Origin: Thauera sp. 2A1
Lineage (GTDB): Bacteria; Pseudomonadota; Gammaproteobacteria; Burkholderiales; Rhodocyclaceae
DNA length: 64,000 nucleotides
NCBI RefSeq assembly: GCF_009469595.2
Contig: NZ_SSXV01000006.1
Location: 156,193-220,192, forward strand
Direction of reading: 5' to 3'
In this document: positions 1 to 10,305 of the stretch, piece by piece
Position numbering within the stretch: position 1 is the first letter of the stretch
Layout of the letters: every line of letters starts with the position of its first letter
The notes under the pieces: generated by a model
What the model saw: the letters and a program-made list of their open reading frames with translations, nothing else
Told to the model about the DNA's origin: nothing
Databases searched by the model: none
Made by a program: the position numbers and the translations under genes

Positions 1-927
1 GGCGCCGGAGGCGATGGCCACCAGGTGCTTGTCGCGCAGCTTGTGGCGCTTGGCGTATTCCTTGGCGCCGGCCACGGCGAGCGCACCGGCCGGCTCGACG
101 ATGGAGCGCGTGTCTTCGAACACATCCTTGATCGCTGCGCAGATTGCGTCGTTGTCGACCACGATCATCTCGTCCACATACTGCTGGCACAGGCGGAAGG
201 TCTCGGCGCCGACTTCCTTCACCGCGGCGCCGTCGGCGAAGATGCCGACCTGGTCCAGCGTGATGCGCTTGCCGGCTGCCAGCGAGCGCGTCATGGCGTC
301 GGCATCGACGGCCTCGACGCCGATGATCTTCGTCTCCGGGCGCAGGCGCTTGATGTAGGCCGCGACGCCGGCGATCAGCCCGCCGCCGCCGACGCAGCAG
401 AACACTGCGTGGATGGGCTGCGGATGGTCGCGCAGGATCTCCATGCCGATGGTGCCCTGGCCGGCGATGACGTCAGCATCGTCGAAGGGATGAACGAAGG
501 TCAGCTTCTCGGCCTTCTCGAGTTCCAGCGCATGGGCATAGGCATCGGAGTAGGACTCGCCCGCCAGCACCACCTCGCCACCGCGCGCCGCCACTGCGTC
601 GATCTTGATCTGCGGTGTGGTGCTCGGCATCACGATCACCGCGCGCACCCCGAGCTTCTGCGCCGACAGCGCCACGCCCTGCGCGTGGTTGCCGGCCGAG
701 GCGCAGATCACGCCGCGCTTGAGGGCCTGCGGCGACATTTTCACCATCTTGTTGTACGCGCCGCGGATCTTGAAGCTGAACACCGGCTGCATGTCTTCCC
801 GCTTCAGGTAGAGGCGGTTGTGGATGCGGGCGGAAAGGTTCGCTGCGAGGTCGAGGGGGGTTTCCTCGGCCACGTCATACACCTGGGCGTTGAGGATGCG
901 TTCCAGGTAGTCCGGTGTGGCGGTCAT
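1..927 (-). CDS. ilvA: Threonine ammonia-lyase, biosynthetic (partial)
   Basis: PLP enzyme that deaminates threonine to 2-oxobutanoate, the first committed step of isoleucine synthesis. The first 309 codons are visible and the 3' end runs off position 1. The start is the ATG at 925-927. Lys53 in SFKIRGAYN is the expected Schiff-base lysine, GNHAQGVA is the substrate/phosphate region and a GGGGL glycine loop follows near residue 180. The C-terminal ACT-like regulatory domain that defines the long biosynthetic form would lie outside the window, so that assignment rests on the IlvA-like N-terminus. It lies on the same strand as hprK, 68 nt downstream of it. Confidence 0.93.
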   Translation of the reverse strand, partial: MTATPDYLERILNAQVYDVAEETPLDLAANLSARIHNRLYLKREDMQPVFSFKIRGAYNKMVKMSPQALKRGVICASAGNHAQGVALSAQKLGVRAVIVMPSTTPQIKIDAVAARGGEVVLAGESYSDAYAHALELEKAEKLTFVHPFDDADVIAGQGTIGMEILRDHPQPIHAVFCCVGGGGLIAGVAAYIKRLRPETKIIGVEAVDADAMTRSLAAGKRITLDQVGIFADGAAVKEVGAETFRLCQQYVDEMIVVDNDAICAAIKDVFEDTRSIVEPAGALAVAGAKEYAKRHKLRDKHLVAIASGA

Positions 928-995
928 GGCGGCTGCTGCTCTGCGGTAAAGATTCCGAGGGTATCAGCCGATCCCGCACTGCGGCAAGGCCGCGA

Positions 996-1955
996 TCAGT
1001 CGCCGACGTCGCCGTCGCCGCGATCGGCACCGTGTTCGAGCGCGCGCGTCTGGCGCTCGATGAAATCCTGGGTCGAGTCGATGCCACGCAACTGAAGGAT
1101 GGCGGCGCGCACCGCGGTCTCGAGCAGCACCGCGAGGTTGCGTCCCGCGGCCACCGGCAGCACGACGCGCTGCACCGGCACCCCGAGGATGCTCTGGCGT
1201 TCTTGCTGCATCGGCAAGCGCAGCGGGTCGTTGGTGCCCGGCTGGCGCCGCTCGAGGTGGGCGACGAGGCGCAAGCGCATCTTGCGCCGGCAGGCCGTCT
1301 CGCCGAACACGGTGCGGATGTTGAGGATGCCGAGGCCGCGGACCTCGATGAAATCCTGCAGCATCTCTGGGCAGCGGCCTTCCAGTACGTTCGGTCCGAT
1401 GCGGGCGAACTCCACCACGTCGTCGGCCACGAGGCCGTGACCACGCGAGATCAGCTCGAGCGCGAGCTCGGATTTGCCGGCCCCGGAATCGCCGGTGATG
1501 AGCACGCCGACGCCGAGCACGTCCATGAACACGCCGTGCAGCGAGATGCGTTCGGCGAGCTTGCGCGACAGGAAGAGGCGCAGATGGTCGATGACGCTGG
1601 CCGACGCCTGCGGTGTCGTGAGCAGGGCCACGTCGCGCGACTGGCAGGCGGCGAGCACCGAGGGTGGCGGTTCGCAGCCGTCGGCGACGATGATCGCCGG
1701 CGGTCGCGCCGACAGGATCTCGGTGAGGTGATGGGTGACCTTGTCGTCCGGCTGGCGGCGTGCCCAGGCGAGCTCCGCGGTGCCGAGGATCTGCAGGCGG
1801 GTGGGATGGATCAGGTTCAGGTGGCCGACGAGGTCGGCTCCCCAGATCGACTCGTCGCTGACGGCAAGCTGCGCGTCGAGCCTCCCACTGACATGCTTGA
1901 GCTGAAGTCTGTCGCGCTGGGCGTCAAACAGTTGCGCTACGCTGATCCGGCGCAT
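996..1955 (-). CDS. hprK: HPr kinase/phosphorylase
   Basis: Bifunctional kinase/phosphorylase acting on a seryl residue of HPr. In proteobacteria it belongs to the PTS-Ntr regulatory branch rather than to sugar uptake. The P-loop GDSGAGKS lies at residues 155-162, and the family signature EVRGLGILNIRTVFG follows near residue 200. The 319-aa length fits the family. Its start lies inside ptsN (32-nt overlap), so the two are probably translationally coupled. It closes the conserved lptB-rpoN-hpf-ptsN-hprK block. The C-terminal tail (residues after about 300) is polar and not family-typical. Confidence 0.95.
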   Translation of the reverse strand: MRRISVAQLFDAQRDRLQLKHVSGRLDAQLAVSDESIWGADLVGHLNLIHPTRLQILGTAELAWARRQPDDKVTHHLTEILSARPPAIIVADGCEPPPSVLAACQSRDVALLTTPQASASVIDHLRLFLSRKLAERISLHGVFMDVLGVGVLITGDSGAGKSELALELISRGHGLVADDVVEFARIGPNVLEGRCPEMLQDFIEVRGLGILNIRTVFGETACRRKMRLRLVAHLERRQPGTNDPLRLPMQQERQSILGVPVQRVVLPVAAGRNLAVLLETAVRAAILQLRGIDSTQDFIERQTRALEHGADRGDGDVGD

Positions 1956-2409
1956 CGGAGCCCCAGTTGGCGAACAGCTCGTGGAGTGCGGTTGCGTCCG
2001 GCGCGTCCGTCAGGCTCTCCCGGAAGCTGCGGTCGCTGAACATCTGCGCAAGTTCGGACAACAATTGCAGGTGCGTCTCGTTAGCCTGCTCCGGCACCAG
2101 CAGCACGAAGATGAGCCTGACCGGCTTCCCGTCCGGCGCGTCGAACTGGACCGGCGAGGAAAGTCTGAGGAAGGCGCCAGCGGCTTCCTTCAGGCCCTTG
2201 ATGCGGCCGTGCGGGATCGCAACGCCCTGGCCCAGTCCGGTGGAACCGAGCCGCTCGCGCGCGAACAGGCTGTCGAATACCGTGCTGCGGGCAATACCCT
2301 GGTTGTTCTCGAACAGAAGTCCCGCCTGCTCGAAAACGCGCTTCTTGCTGCTCGCGTCGAGATCGGCGACCACGTTGGAAAGTGGCAGTAGTCGGGAAAT
2401 GAGGCTCAT
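1924..2409 (-). CDS. ptsN: PTS IIA-like nitrogen-regulatory protein
   Basis: EIIA-Ntr, a phosphoryl-accepting regulator of the nitrogen PTS that affects potassium transport, sigma-54 dependent genes and often PHB metabolism. It is 161 aa. The phosphorylation site is His67 in the AIPHGR motif, followed by the typical LIFVLLVPEQ strand. It lies between hpf and hprK as in most betaproteobacteria, and its last 32 nt overlap hprK. A phaC gene elsewhere in this window is a plausible indirect target, but nothing in the sequence proves that. Confidence 0.95.
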   Translation of the reverse strand: MSLISRLLPLSNVVADLDASSKKRVFEQAGLLFENNQGIARSTVFDSLFARERLGSTGLGQGVAIPHGRIKGLKEAAGAFLRLSSPVQFDAPDGKPVRLIFVLLVPEQANETHLQLLSELAQMFSDRSFRESLTDAPDATALHELFANWGSDAPDQRSATV

Positions 2410-2538
2410 GTCGGGAGGCGCGCACCGTTTTGCATGAACGGGGGCCGCGCAGGGGAGGTAGCGGTTCGGGGCGAGGGCGCGTGCGAAAGACGCGCCGATT
2501 ATACGCTCACCCCGGAAGGAGGACGGAAGCGCCGGGCC

Positions 2539-2862
2539 TCAGGCCTCGGGGCTCTGATGCTTCAACGAGTCGTGATGGTGGTCGTTCTGCTTCTGCTTGT
2601 ATTTCTGGACCTGGCGGTCGAGCTTGTCGGCCATGGCGTCGATCGCTGCGTAAAGGTCGTTGTCCTCGCTCTCGACGAAGATGTCCTTGCCGCGCACATG
2701 CACGGTGACTTCAGCCTTCTGCTTCAGTTTCTCGATCGACAGGATCACGCTCACGCTGGTGACGTTGTCGAAGTGACGGACAACGCGGTCCAGCTTGGAG
2801 GACACGTAGTCGCGAATGGCCGGGGTGACTTCGATGTGACGTCCGGTGATGTTGAGATTCAT
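2539..2862 (-). CDS. hpf: Ribosome hibernation promoting factor (short HPF)
   Basis: Small protein that binds the 30S decoding region in stationary phase and promotes inactive 100S ribosomes. The 107-aa product starts MNLNITGRHIEVT, the canonical HPF N-terminus, and carries the VTVHVRGKDIF and DLYAAIDAMADKL segments of the fold. I chose the ATG at 2860-2862 because an AGGAG sits just upstream; an in-frame ATG at 2883 would only add seven unconserved residues. The length matches the short HPF/YhbH type without the dimerising C-terminal domain. It follows rpoN by 17 nt, the usual arrangement. Confidence 0.93.
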   Translation of the reverse strand: MNLNITGRHIEVTPAIRDYVSSKLDRVVRHFDNVTSVSVILSIEKLKQKAEVTVHVRGKDIFVESEDNDLYAAIDAMADKLDRQVQKYKQKQNDHHHDSLKHQSPEA

Positions 2863-2879
2863 GGCAACTCCTCTTGTTG

Positions 2880-4337
2880 TCAAAGCGTTTTGCGCAGACT
2901 GACCGGCGGGATATTGAGGGATTCGCGATACTTGGCGATGGTCCGCCTTGCGACCACGATACCCTGCTGGCCCAATAGTTCGGCAATCTTCGCGTCAGAC
3001 ATGGGTTTCTTCCGGTCTTCGGCATCGACCAACTGGCGAATCAGCGCGCGAATCGCCGTCGAGGATGCCGCTCCGCCGGTGTCGGTGGAGACGTGACTGC
3101 CGAAGAAATACTTGAGTTCGAACACACCGCGCGGTGTCGCCATGTACTTCTGCGTGGTCACGCGCGAAACGGTGGATTCGTGCAGCTCGAGCTGGTCTGC
3201 GATCTCCCGGAGGGTGAGTGGCCGCATTGCCACGTCCCCATGATCGAAGAACTGTCGCTGCTGGTCAACGATGGCCTGTGACACCCGCAGGATGGTGTCG
3301 AAGCGCTGCTGCACGTTCTTGATGAGCCAGCGCGCCTCCTGCAACTGGCCGGTGAGGCCTCCGCCCTGGCCGCGGTGTTGCTGCAGGATGCTGGCGTAGA
3401 GCTGGTTGATGCGCAGGCGCGGCATGGCCTCCGGGTTGAGCGACACCGTCCACCGGTTGCGTACCTTGCGCACCACCACGTCGGGCAGCACATAGCGCGT
3501 CTCCTCGGTCGAATGCTGCGAACCGGGATGGGGGTCGAGCCGGCTGATCAGGGTCTGCGCAGCGCGCAGCGCATCGTCATCGCAGCCGGTCAGGCGCTTG
3601 AGCTTGGCGAAGTTGCGTTCGGCGAGCAGCTCGAGGTGCTTGTCGACGATCTCCAGCGCGAGCCTGCGATCGGGCGAGGGCGGCAGCGCGCGCAACTGCA
3701 GCGACAGGCATTCCTGCGGCGTGCGCGCGCCGATGCCGGCGGGCTCGAGGTTCTGTACGTGGCGCAGGGCAATGGCGAGTTCGTCCACGTCCACTTCGAG
3801 TTCGGGCGGCAGCAGTTCGAGGAGCTCCTCGAGCGTCTGGTGCAGGTAGCCGTCGTCGTCGAGCGCCTCGATGACGAAGCGCACCAGCGCACGATCGCGA
3901 TCGCTCAGCGGCGACAGCGCGACCTGCAGGTCCAGGTGATCGCGCAGCGAGATGCCCGCGGCCTGGAATTCCTGGTAGTCGACATCGTCGTCATCGTCGC
4001 GGCTCGACGAGCTGCCGCTGCCCACGCTCGACCAGTCCATGCCCTCGTCGAGGCCGGGGGCGGCGTCGCCCTCGGTGCGGCTGTCGCCACTTTCAGGGCT
4101 GTCGGTTGTCTCGCTGCTGCGCTCGCTGGTGGCGGCGGTGCTGCCGGCCGGGAGGGCCGCGGGCGCAAAGTCGCTGCCGTCGCCGTCCTCGCGCTCGAGC
4201 ATGGGATTCTCGAGTAGAAAGCGCTCGATCTCCTGGTTCAGCTCCAGCGTCGACAACTGCAGCAGCTTGATCGACTGCTGCAACTGAGGCGTGAGCGTCA
4301 GGTGCTGGGAGAGCTTGAGCTGGAGGCTGGGTTTCAT
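2880..4337 (-). CDS. rpoN: RNA polymerase sigma-54 factor
   Basis: Alternative sigma factor recognising -24/-12 (GG/GC) promoters and needing AAA+ enhancer-binding proteins. It is 485 aa. The N-terminal activator-interacting region is glutamine/leucine rich (LKLSQHLTLTPQLQQSIKLL, residues about 7-26), followed by an acidic linker around residues 55-125 and the core-binding domain. The RpoN box is present near the C-terminus as ARRTIAKYRE, with Ile replacing the usual Val. A candidate sigma-54 promoter lies in this same window upstream of the PEP-CTERM gene at 25214-26041. Confidence 0.97.
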   Translation of the reverse strand: MKPSLQLKLSQHLTLTPQLQQSIKLLQLSTLELNQEIERFLLENPMLEREDGDGSDFAPAALPAGSTAATSERSSETTDSPESGDSRTEGDAAPGLDEGMDWSSVGSGSSSSRDDDDDVDYQEFQAAGISLRDHLDLQVALSPLSDRDRALVRFVIEALDDDGYLHQTLEELLELLPPELEVDVDELAIALRHVQNLEPAGIGARTPQECLSLQLRALPPSPDRRLALEIVDKHLELLAERNFAKLKRLTGCDDDALRAAQTLISRLDPHPGSQHSTEETRYVLPDVVVRKVRNRWTVSLNPEAMPRLRINQLYASILQQHRGQGGGLTGQLQEARWLIKNVQQRFDTILRVSQAIVDQQRQFFDHGDVAMRPLTLREIADQLELHESTVSRVTTQKYMATPRGVFELKYFFGSHVSTDTGGAASSTAIRALIRQLVDAEDRKKPMSDAKIAELLGQQGIVVARRTIAKYRESLNIPPVSLRKTL

Positions 4338-4350
4338 GGACGAGCAGCAG

Positions 4351-5059
<709 letters not shown>

Positions 5060-5073
<14 letters not shown>

Positions 5074-5509
5074 CGGGTTGCTCTTTCAGCAGCTTGCGGA
5101 TCACGTCGGTCGCAAAGCCGCGGGTTTGCAGGAAACGGGCCTGACGGGCCCACTCGCGAGGGTCTGCCGGCGACGCACCGAACTTGGCGCGCCACACCAT
5201 GCGCGCACGTTCGAGTTCAGATTCTACGCACTCGCCGCAGAGCGCTTCGTCGACCAGTTCGCGTTCCACACCACGTCGCGCCAGTTCGCTGCGCATGCGC
5301 GCGGCGCCGAAGCGACCGGCCTTGCTGCGCACCCAGGCTTCGGCAAAACGCCTGTCGGACTGCAGCCCCAGTTCGCCCATGCGGTCGATGATGTCCGCGA
5401 TCTCCGCGTCGCTGCCGTGGCCCGCCAGCTTGCGCGCCAGCTCGGCGCGCGAGTGATCACGTTGCGCCAGGTAGCGCAACGCGCGTTCGCGCAGGCTGGT
5501 GTCGCCCAT
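5060..5509 (-). CDS. recX: Recombination regulatory protein RecX
   Basis: Modulator that binds RecA filaments and limits their extension. It is 149 aa, about the family size, with helical repeats beginning [19 protein letters not shown] and a conserved [16 protein letters not shown] near the C-terminus. It lies 23 nt downstream of recA on the same strand, the standard recA-recX arrangement, so it probably shares the LexA-controlled recA promoter by read-through. Confidence 0.92.
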
Positions 5510-5532
5510 GCCGGCCTCGGCAGATGCAGGCT

Positions 5533-6573
<1,041 letters not shown>

Positions 6574-6649
6574 GAGAGTCGTTCCTGAGTGATGTCCGGA
6601 TTATGGCACAGAGATTGCAGGGATGCTGTCACCGATCCCTGATGCGCGC

Positions 6650-6678
6650 AGTGTAAGACCTGTTAATTCTTACAGCAA
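6650..6678 (-). promoter_or_regulatory. recA promoter overlapping a LexA (SOS) box
   Basis: The segment 6660-6675 reads CTGTTAATTCTTACAG, an exact CTGT-N8-ACAG LexA core. On the minus strand it overlaps a promoter with -35 TTGCTG (6678-6673), a 17-nt spacer and -10 TACACT (6655-6650). LexA bound here would block polymerase directly. The distance to the recA start (6573) is ordinary. Confidence 0.8.
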
Positions 6679-6706
6679 TCCCGCGCGACGAGCGGCGATG
6701 CGGCCA

Positions 6707-7195
6707 TCAGCGCGCAAGCCCGATCAGCTCGCGCAGCGCATGCTCCACCGTCTGGCGGCGCACGGCCTCGCGGTCGCCGGCAAACTGCATCGTCACCGCC
6801 CGCGGCGGCAGGTCGCGCCGCGCCCAGGCGAGGCACACCATGCCCACGGGCTTCTGCGCGCTGCCGCCGGCCGGACCGGCGACGCCCGATACCGCCACCG
6901 ATACGTCGGCGCGGCTGCGCTCGAGGGCGCCGGAGGCCATCTCGCACACCGTTGGCTCGCTGACCGCGCCATGTTGCGCGAGCGTTGCGGGAGACACGCC
7001 CAGCATCTCGATCTTGGCCTCGTTCGAGTAGGTGACGAAGCCGCGGTCGAACCAGCCGGAGCTGCCCGCCGTCGCCGTCACCGCCTCGGCGATCCAGCCG
7101 CCGGTGCAGGACTCTGCGGTGGCGAGCATCCAGCCGCGCGCGGCCAGCGCCTCGCCCAGCGCGACCGACAGGGCGTCGAGTGTGGACGTCATCAT
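6707..7195 (-). CDS. pncC: CinA-family C-terminal amidase (nicotinamide-nucleotide amidase)
   Basis: Stand-alone CinA C-terminal domain, 162 aa, the PncC type that hydrolyses NMN to NaMN and ammonia in NAD salvage. Family motifs visible are ATAESCTGGWIAEAVT (about 25-40), the FVTYSNEAKIEMLGV stretch and SGVAGPAGGSAQKPVG. Two adjacent ATG codons are available (7195 and 7192); the first overlaps the pgpA stop by one base (TGATG), which suggests coupling. It lies downstream of pgpA, a common pairing. Confidence 0.88.
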   Translation of the reverse strand: MMTSTLDALSVALGEALAARGWMLATAESCTGGWIAEAVTATAGSSGWFDRGFVTYSNEAKIEMLGVSPATLAQHGAVSEPTVCEMASGALERSRADVSVAVSGVAGPAGGSAQKPVGMVCLAWARRDLPPRAVTMQFAGDREAVRRQTVEHALRELIGLAR

Positions 7196-7674
7196 CAGCG
7201 GAAGATCGACACGAGGACGGCGAGCGCGAGCAGCGTGTAGCCGGCGGCGACGAGGTCGTCGAACATCACGCCGAAGCCGCCCTTGAAGCTGCGGTCGGCC
7301 CAGCGCACCGGCGGCGGCTTGACGATGTCGAAGAAGCGGAACAGCGCCACCGCGATGCCCTGCCACAGCAGCGTCTTGGGGGCGAACACCAGCACCAGCC
7401 AGGTCGCGACCATCTCGTCCCACACGATGCCGCCGTGGTCCGGCACGCCCAGCGCGCGGCCGGTGCGCTCGGCGGCGAGGATGCCTGCAGCGAACAGGCT
7501 GGCGAGCAGCGCGAGGAAGACGAACTCCGACAGCGGCGTGCGGATCAGCGGATACAGCAGCCACGCCAGCAACGTGCCCATCGTGCCGGGTGCCCACGAC
7601 GACAGGCCCGAGCCGAAGCCGAGCGAGATGAAATGAGCCGGGTGGCTCAGCATGAAGCGGGCAGTGGGGCGCAT
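7195..7674 (-). CDS. pgpA: Phosphatidylglycerophosphatase A
   Basis: Inner-membrane phosphatase that converts phosphatidylglycerophosphate to phosphatidylglycerol. The 159-aa product shows the PgpA pattern: GFGSGLSSWAPGTMGTLLA at the N-terminus, the catalytic-site motif IVWDEMVATWL, a DIVKPPPVRW loop and the FDDLVAAGYT metal-ligand segment, with about four membrane segments. It lies between thiL and pncC, a conserved thiL-pgpA-cinA order in betaproteobacteria. Confidence 0.95.
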   Translation of the reverse strand: MRPTARFMLSHPAHFISLGFGSGLSSWAPGTMGTLLAWLLYPLIRTPLSEFVFLALLASLFAAGILAAERTGRALGVPDHGGIVWDEMVATWLVLVFAPKTLLWQGIAVALFRFFDIVKPPPVRWADRSFKGGFGVMFDDLVAAGYTLLALAVLVSIFR

Positions 7675-7712
7675 GGGCAGGTTCGGGGCGGACGTTGGGG
7701 TGGGCGCGGCGC

Positions 7713-8672
7713 TCAGCCGAAGTGATCGTAGCCGGCGGCGGCGCCCGGGTGAAGGGTGCCATCCGACTCGCGCAGCAGCAGGACGCCCGTGTCGCCGGTG
7801 AGGCTGCCGATGCGGTGCAGCGGCAGGGCGAGTCGGCGTGCCATCTCCTGGATCACTTCACGTCGTGCAGGTGGCGCAGAGAACAGCAGTTCGTAGTCGT
7901 CGCCGCCCGACAGCAGGCAGCGCCGCGCCGTGGTGGCTGCGGCGCCGGTGGCGAGCAAGGGGGCGAGGGGCAGCGCGGCGATGTCGACGATGGCGCCGAC
8001 GTGCGAGCGCTCGAGGATGTGGCCGAGGTCACCGAGCAGCCCGTCGGAAACGTCCAGCATCGCGCTCGCGACGCCGCGCAGCGCGAGGCCGAGCGCGACG
8101 CGGGGCTGTGGCCGGTGCAGGGCGTCGAGGCAACGGCGGCGGCCTTCGTCGTTCAGGCTCGCTTCGCCCTGCAGCGCGGCCAGCCCCAGCGCGGCCTGCC
8201 CGGGCTGGCCCGACACCCAAAGGTCGTCGCCTGCCCGGCCACCATCGCGGGTGATCGCTTGCCCGGCCGGCACTTCGCCGATGATGGTCACCGTCATGTT
8301 GAGCGGTCCGCGGGTGGTGTCGCCACCGACCAGATCCACCGCGTAAGCGCGTGCGCAATCGAACAGGCCGCCGGCAAAGGCGGCGATCCAGGCCTCGTCG
8401 GCCGCCGGCAGCGCGATCGCCAGCAGGGCCCAGCGCGGCAAGGCACCCATCGCCGCGATGTCCGACACATTGACAGCGAGCGTCTTCCATCCCAGCAGGG
8501 CAGGATCGGCGTCGGCGAAGAAGTGCGTACCGGCGACCAGCATGTCGGTGGACACCGCCAGTTGCATGCCCGGGCTGGGCCGCATCAGCGCGGCATCGTC
8601 GCCGACCGCGAGGTCGCAGTGCGTCGCCGCGCGGTCGAAGTGGCGCCGGATCAGGTCGAATTCCGAAGGCAT
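7713..8672 (-). CDS. thiL: Thiamine-monophosphate kinase
   Basis: Phosphorylates thiamine monophosphate to the active cofactor thiamine diphosphate. It is 319 aa and begins MPSEFDLIRRHF, with the AIR-synthase-like motifs VGDDAALM (Mg/ATP site), STDMLVAGTHF, the VNVSDIAAMGA strand and DVSDGLLGDLGHI, ending near LLSGGDDYELLF. All key acidic residues appear present. It stands upstream of pgpA with a 38-nt gap, so the three downstream genes are probably one transcript. Confidence 0.95.
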   Translation of the reverse strand: MPSEFDLIRRHFDRAATHCDLAVGDDAALMRPSPGMQLAVSTDMLVAGTHFFADADPALLGWKTLAVNVSDIAAMGALPRWALLAIALPAADEAWIAAFAGGLFDCARAYAVDLVGGDTTRGPLNMTVTIIGEVPAGQAITRDGGRAGDDLWVSGQPGQAALGLAALQGEASLNDEGRRRCLDALHRPQPRVALGLALRGVASAMLDVSDGLLGDLGHILERSHVGAIVDIAALPLAPLLATGAAATTARRCLLSGGDDYELLFSAPPARREVIQEMARRLALPLHRIGSLTGDTGVLLLRESDGTLHPGAAAGYDHFG

Positions 8673-8790
8673 GGCAGGCGGTGCGGCAGGCAGCCACGAG
8701 GATGTGGGGCCAAAAGCTTACCGCAGAGTCCTGATTCACGCCCGCGATCGCGGTCAGGCCCGCTCCCCGGGACGGGGTCCAGCGTTCGAT

Positions 8791-9330
8791 TCAGCCCCCG
8801 CGCCGGCCGGTGAGCTTCGCCTTCAGCGCATCCCAGTCGACCGCATCCAGCGTGTTCTTCACCAGCAGCCCCAGGTCGGTGTCGCCTTCCATGCGCAGGC
8901 GGCGGCTGAAGAACAGGGTGTCGGGATCTTCCTCGCGCAGTGCCAGCGCCAGGTAGTCGCGCGTGGTGGCCGAGATGATCAGGTCCGGGCGCACGCCGGC
9001 GGCCGCCTTGGCGCGGCGGAAGCCATTGTCGGCGAGGGTGAAGTCCAGCGTCAGGCCGGCGTCCAGCACGCGCATCTGCAGATGGCGGCCGGTGAGCGGT
9101 GACAGCGTGTCGCGCGGCAGGATGCGGTCGAGCGCAAGGTTGAGCGCCAGCGTCAGCGCATGGGTCGGCGGCTGCTGCGGCAGGCGCGCGACCAGGCGGG
9201 CGACCGGGCGCGGCACGGTGAACGCCGGAATGCGGGCGTTCTGCAGGCGTTCGGCAACGCGCTGGCGCAGGTTGCCGGGCAGCAGCTCGGACAGCGCAGG
9301 CAAGCGGGGCAAGGCGGGCAGGGCAGGCAT
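8791..9330 (-). CDS. ubiT: Ubiquinone biosynthesis accessory factor UbiT (SCP2 domain)
   Basis: Lipid-binding SCP2-fold protein (179 aa) needed for O2-independent ubiquinone synthesis in Proteobacteria together with UbiU and UbiV. The SCP2 core runs from about residue 70 (NLALDRILPRD) to the C-terminus, with LDFTLADNGF and DLIISATTRDYLALAL strands. I chose the ATG at 9330, which has GGAGA eight bases upstream; an in-frame ATG at 9348 overlaps the ubiV stop and is also possible. The proline-rich N-terminus (MPALPALPRLPAL) is low-complexity. Confidence 0.85.
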   Translation of the reverse strand: MPALPALPRLPALSELLPGNLRQRVAERLQNARIPAFTVPRPVARLVARLPQQPPTHALTLALNLALDRILPRDTLSPLTGRHLQMRVLDAGLTLDFTLADNGFRRAKAAAGVRPDLIISATTRDYLALALREEDPDTLFFSRRLRMEGDTDLGLLVKNTLDAVDWDALKAKLTGRRGG

Positions 9331-9347
9331 GTTCGTTCTCCGTTCCA

Positions 9348-10259
9348 TCAAGCGGCGACGTATTGCTCCACGCCGGCGCGGCCGTGCCAGAAGCCGTTGC
9401 ACGGCGCTTCCACCATCAGCGGGCGACAGTCGTCCAGCGCTGCGGTCGGGGTGCGAGCACCGGCGAGCACGGCGCGGAACAGTTCGACGATGGCGCGCGT
9501 GTGCGAGCCTTGCGGGCTGATGCGCAGCAGCTCGGCCTTGCCCTGCACGCCGGCGAGGTCGCCCAGCAGGTTGTGCACCCGCGCCGACTGGGTCTGCACG
9601 CCGTTCAGCGTCAGGAAGGGCTCGCCCTCGCGCGTGCGCAGCGTGATGCCGTCGTTGATCGCGAGGCAGCGGAACTCGCAGGTGTCCTTCTGCAGGTTGA
9701 AGTGGCGCGCGGTGAAGCAGCGCGCCGAGTGCGCCAGCGGCAGCCGGCCGTAGGCGAACACTTCGGTCTCGATCGGCGCGGCGAGCGCGGCGCGCACCTC
9801 CGCCAGCGCCGCGCCGGAGATCTCCGGCGCCACCGCCCAGCGCGTCGCGCCGGCGTCGATCATCATCTGCAGCGTCGTCGGGTTGAAGATGTTCAGCGTC
9901 GGCCCCGCCACCCAGTCGCGCACGCCGGCCTCGCCGAGCAGGCGCACCGCGCCCATGTCGTTGGCCTCGACGCGGAACCCGGGCTCGCCGTCGGCGCACT
10001 GGCGCACGATGCGGCGCAGGGTCTTGAGATCGGATTCCGATTCCACCAGGCCCTGGCTGCTCATCACCACTTCCTTGCCGGCGGCGGCGAGCACCTTGCC
10101 GACCTCGAGCCAGTCTTCCAGCCGCAGCTCATGGCGGCGGGAACACACGGTTTCGCCCAGATACACGCTGTCGATGGGGCTGTCGGCGATGTCGGCGTAG
10201 AAGTCGAGCACGCTCTGGCGCGGCCAGTAGTAGAGCAGGGGGCCGAGGGCGAGTTTCAT
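9348..10259 (-). CDS. ubiV: O2-independent ubiquinone hydroxylation protein UbiV (U32 family)
   Basis: Member of the U32 peptidase-like family, 303 aa, that with UbiU forms a 4Fe-4S complex hydroxylating the ubiquinone ring without oxygen. It starts [21 protein letters not shown], characteristic of UbiV/YhbV. Candidate cluster cysteines are visible at [23 protein letters not shown] and the early ETVCSRRHE. It lies between ubiU and ubiT in the order seen in other denitrifiers, and the cell is therefore likely to make ubiquinone under anoxia. Confidence 0.9.
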   Translation of the reverse strand: MKLALGPLLYYWPRQSVLDFYADIADSPIDSVYLGETVCSRRHELRLEDWLEVGKVLAAAGKEVVMSSQGLVESESDLKTLRRIVRQCADGEPGFRVEANDMGAVRLLGEAGVRDWVAGPTLNIFNPTTLQMMIDAGATRWAVAPEISGAALAEVRAALAAPIETEVFAYGRLPLAHSARCFTARHFNLQKDTCEFRCLAINDGITLRTREGEPFLTLNGVQTQSARVHNLLGDLAGVQGKAELLRISPQGSHTRAIVELFRAVLAGARTPTAALDDCRPLMVEAPCNGFWHGRAGVEQYVAA

Positions 10260-10305
10260 GCAGAGGTTCTCACGAGAAATTGACGGAGCGCGGCCGGCGA
10301 CGGGG

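Noticed and set aside
25..1095. Long plus-strand open frames opposite ilvA, rpoN, recA, phaC and liuD (up to 1360 codons)
   Set aside because: They are antisense frames kept open by high GC and have Arg/His/Ala-rich, low-complexity translations without recognisable domains.
9348..9348. Alternative upstream start for ubiT at 9348 (adds MERRTN)
   Set aside because: The ATG at 9330 has a good GGAGA spacing; the upstream one would place initiation on the ubiV stop. Kept only as an alternative.
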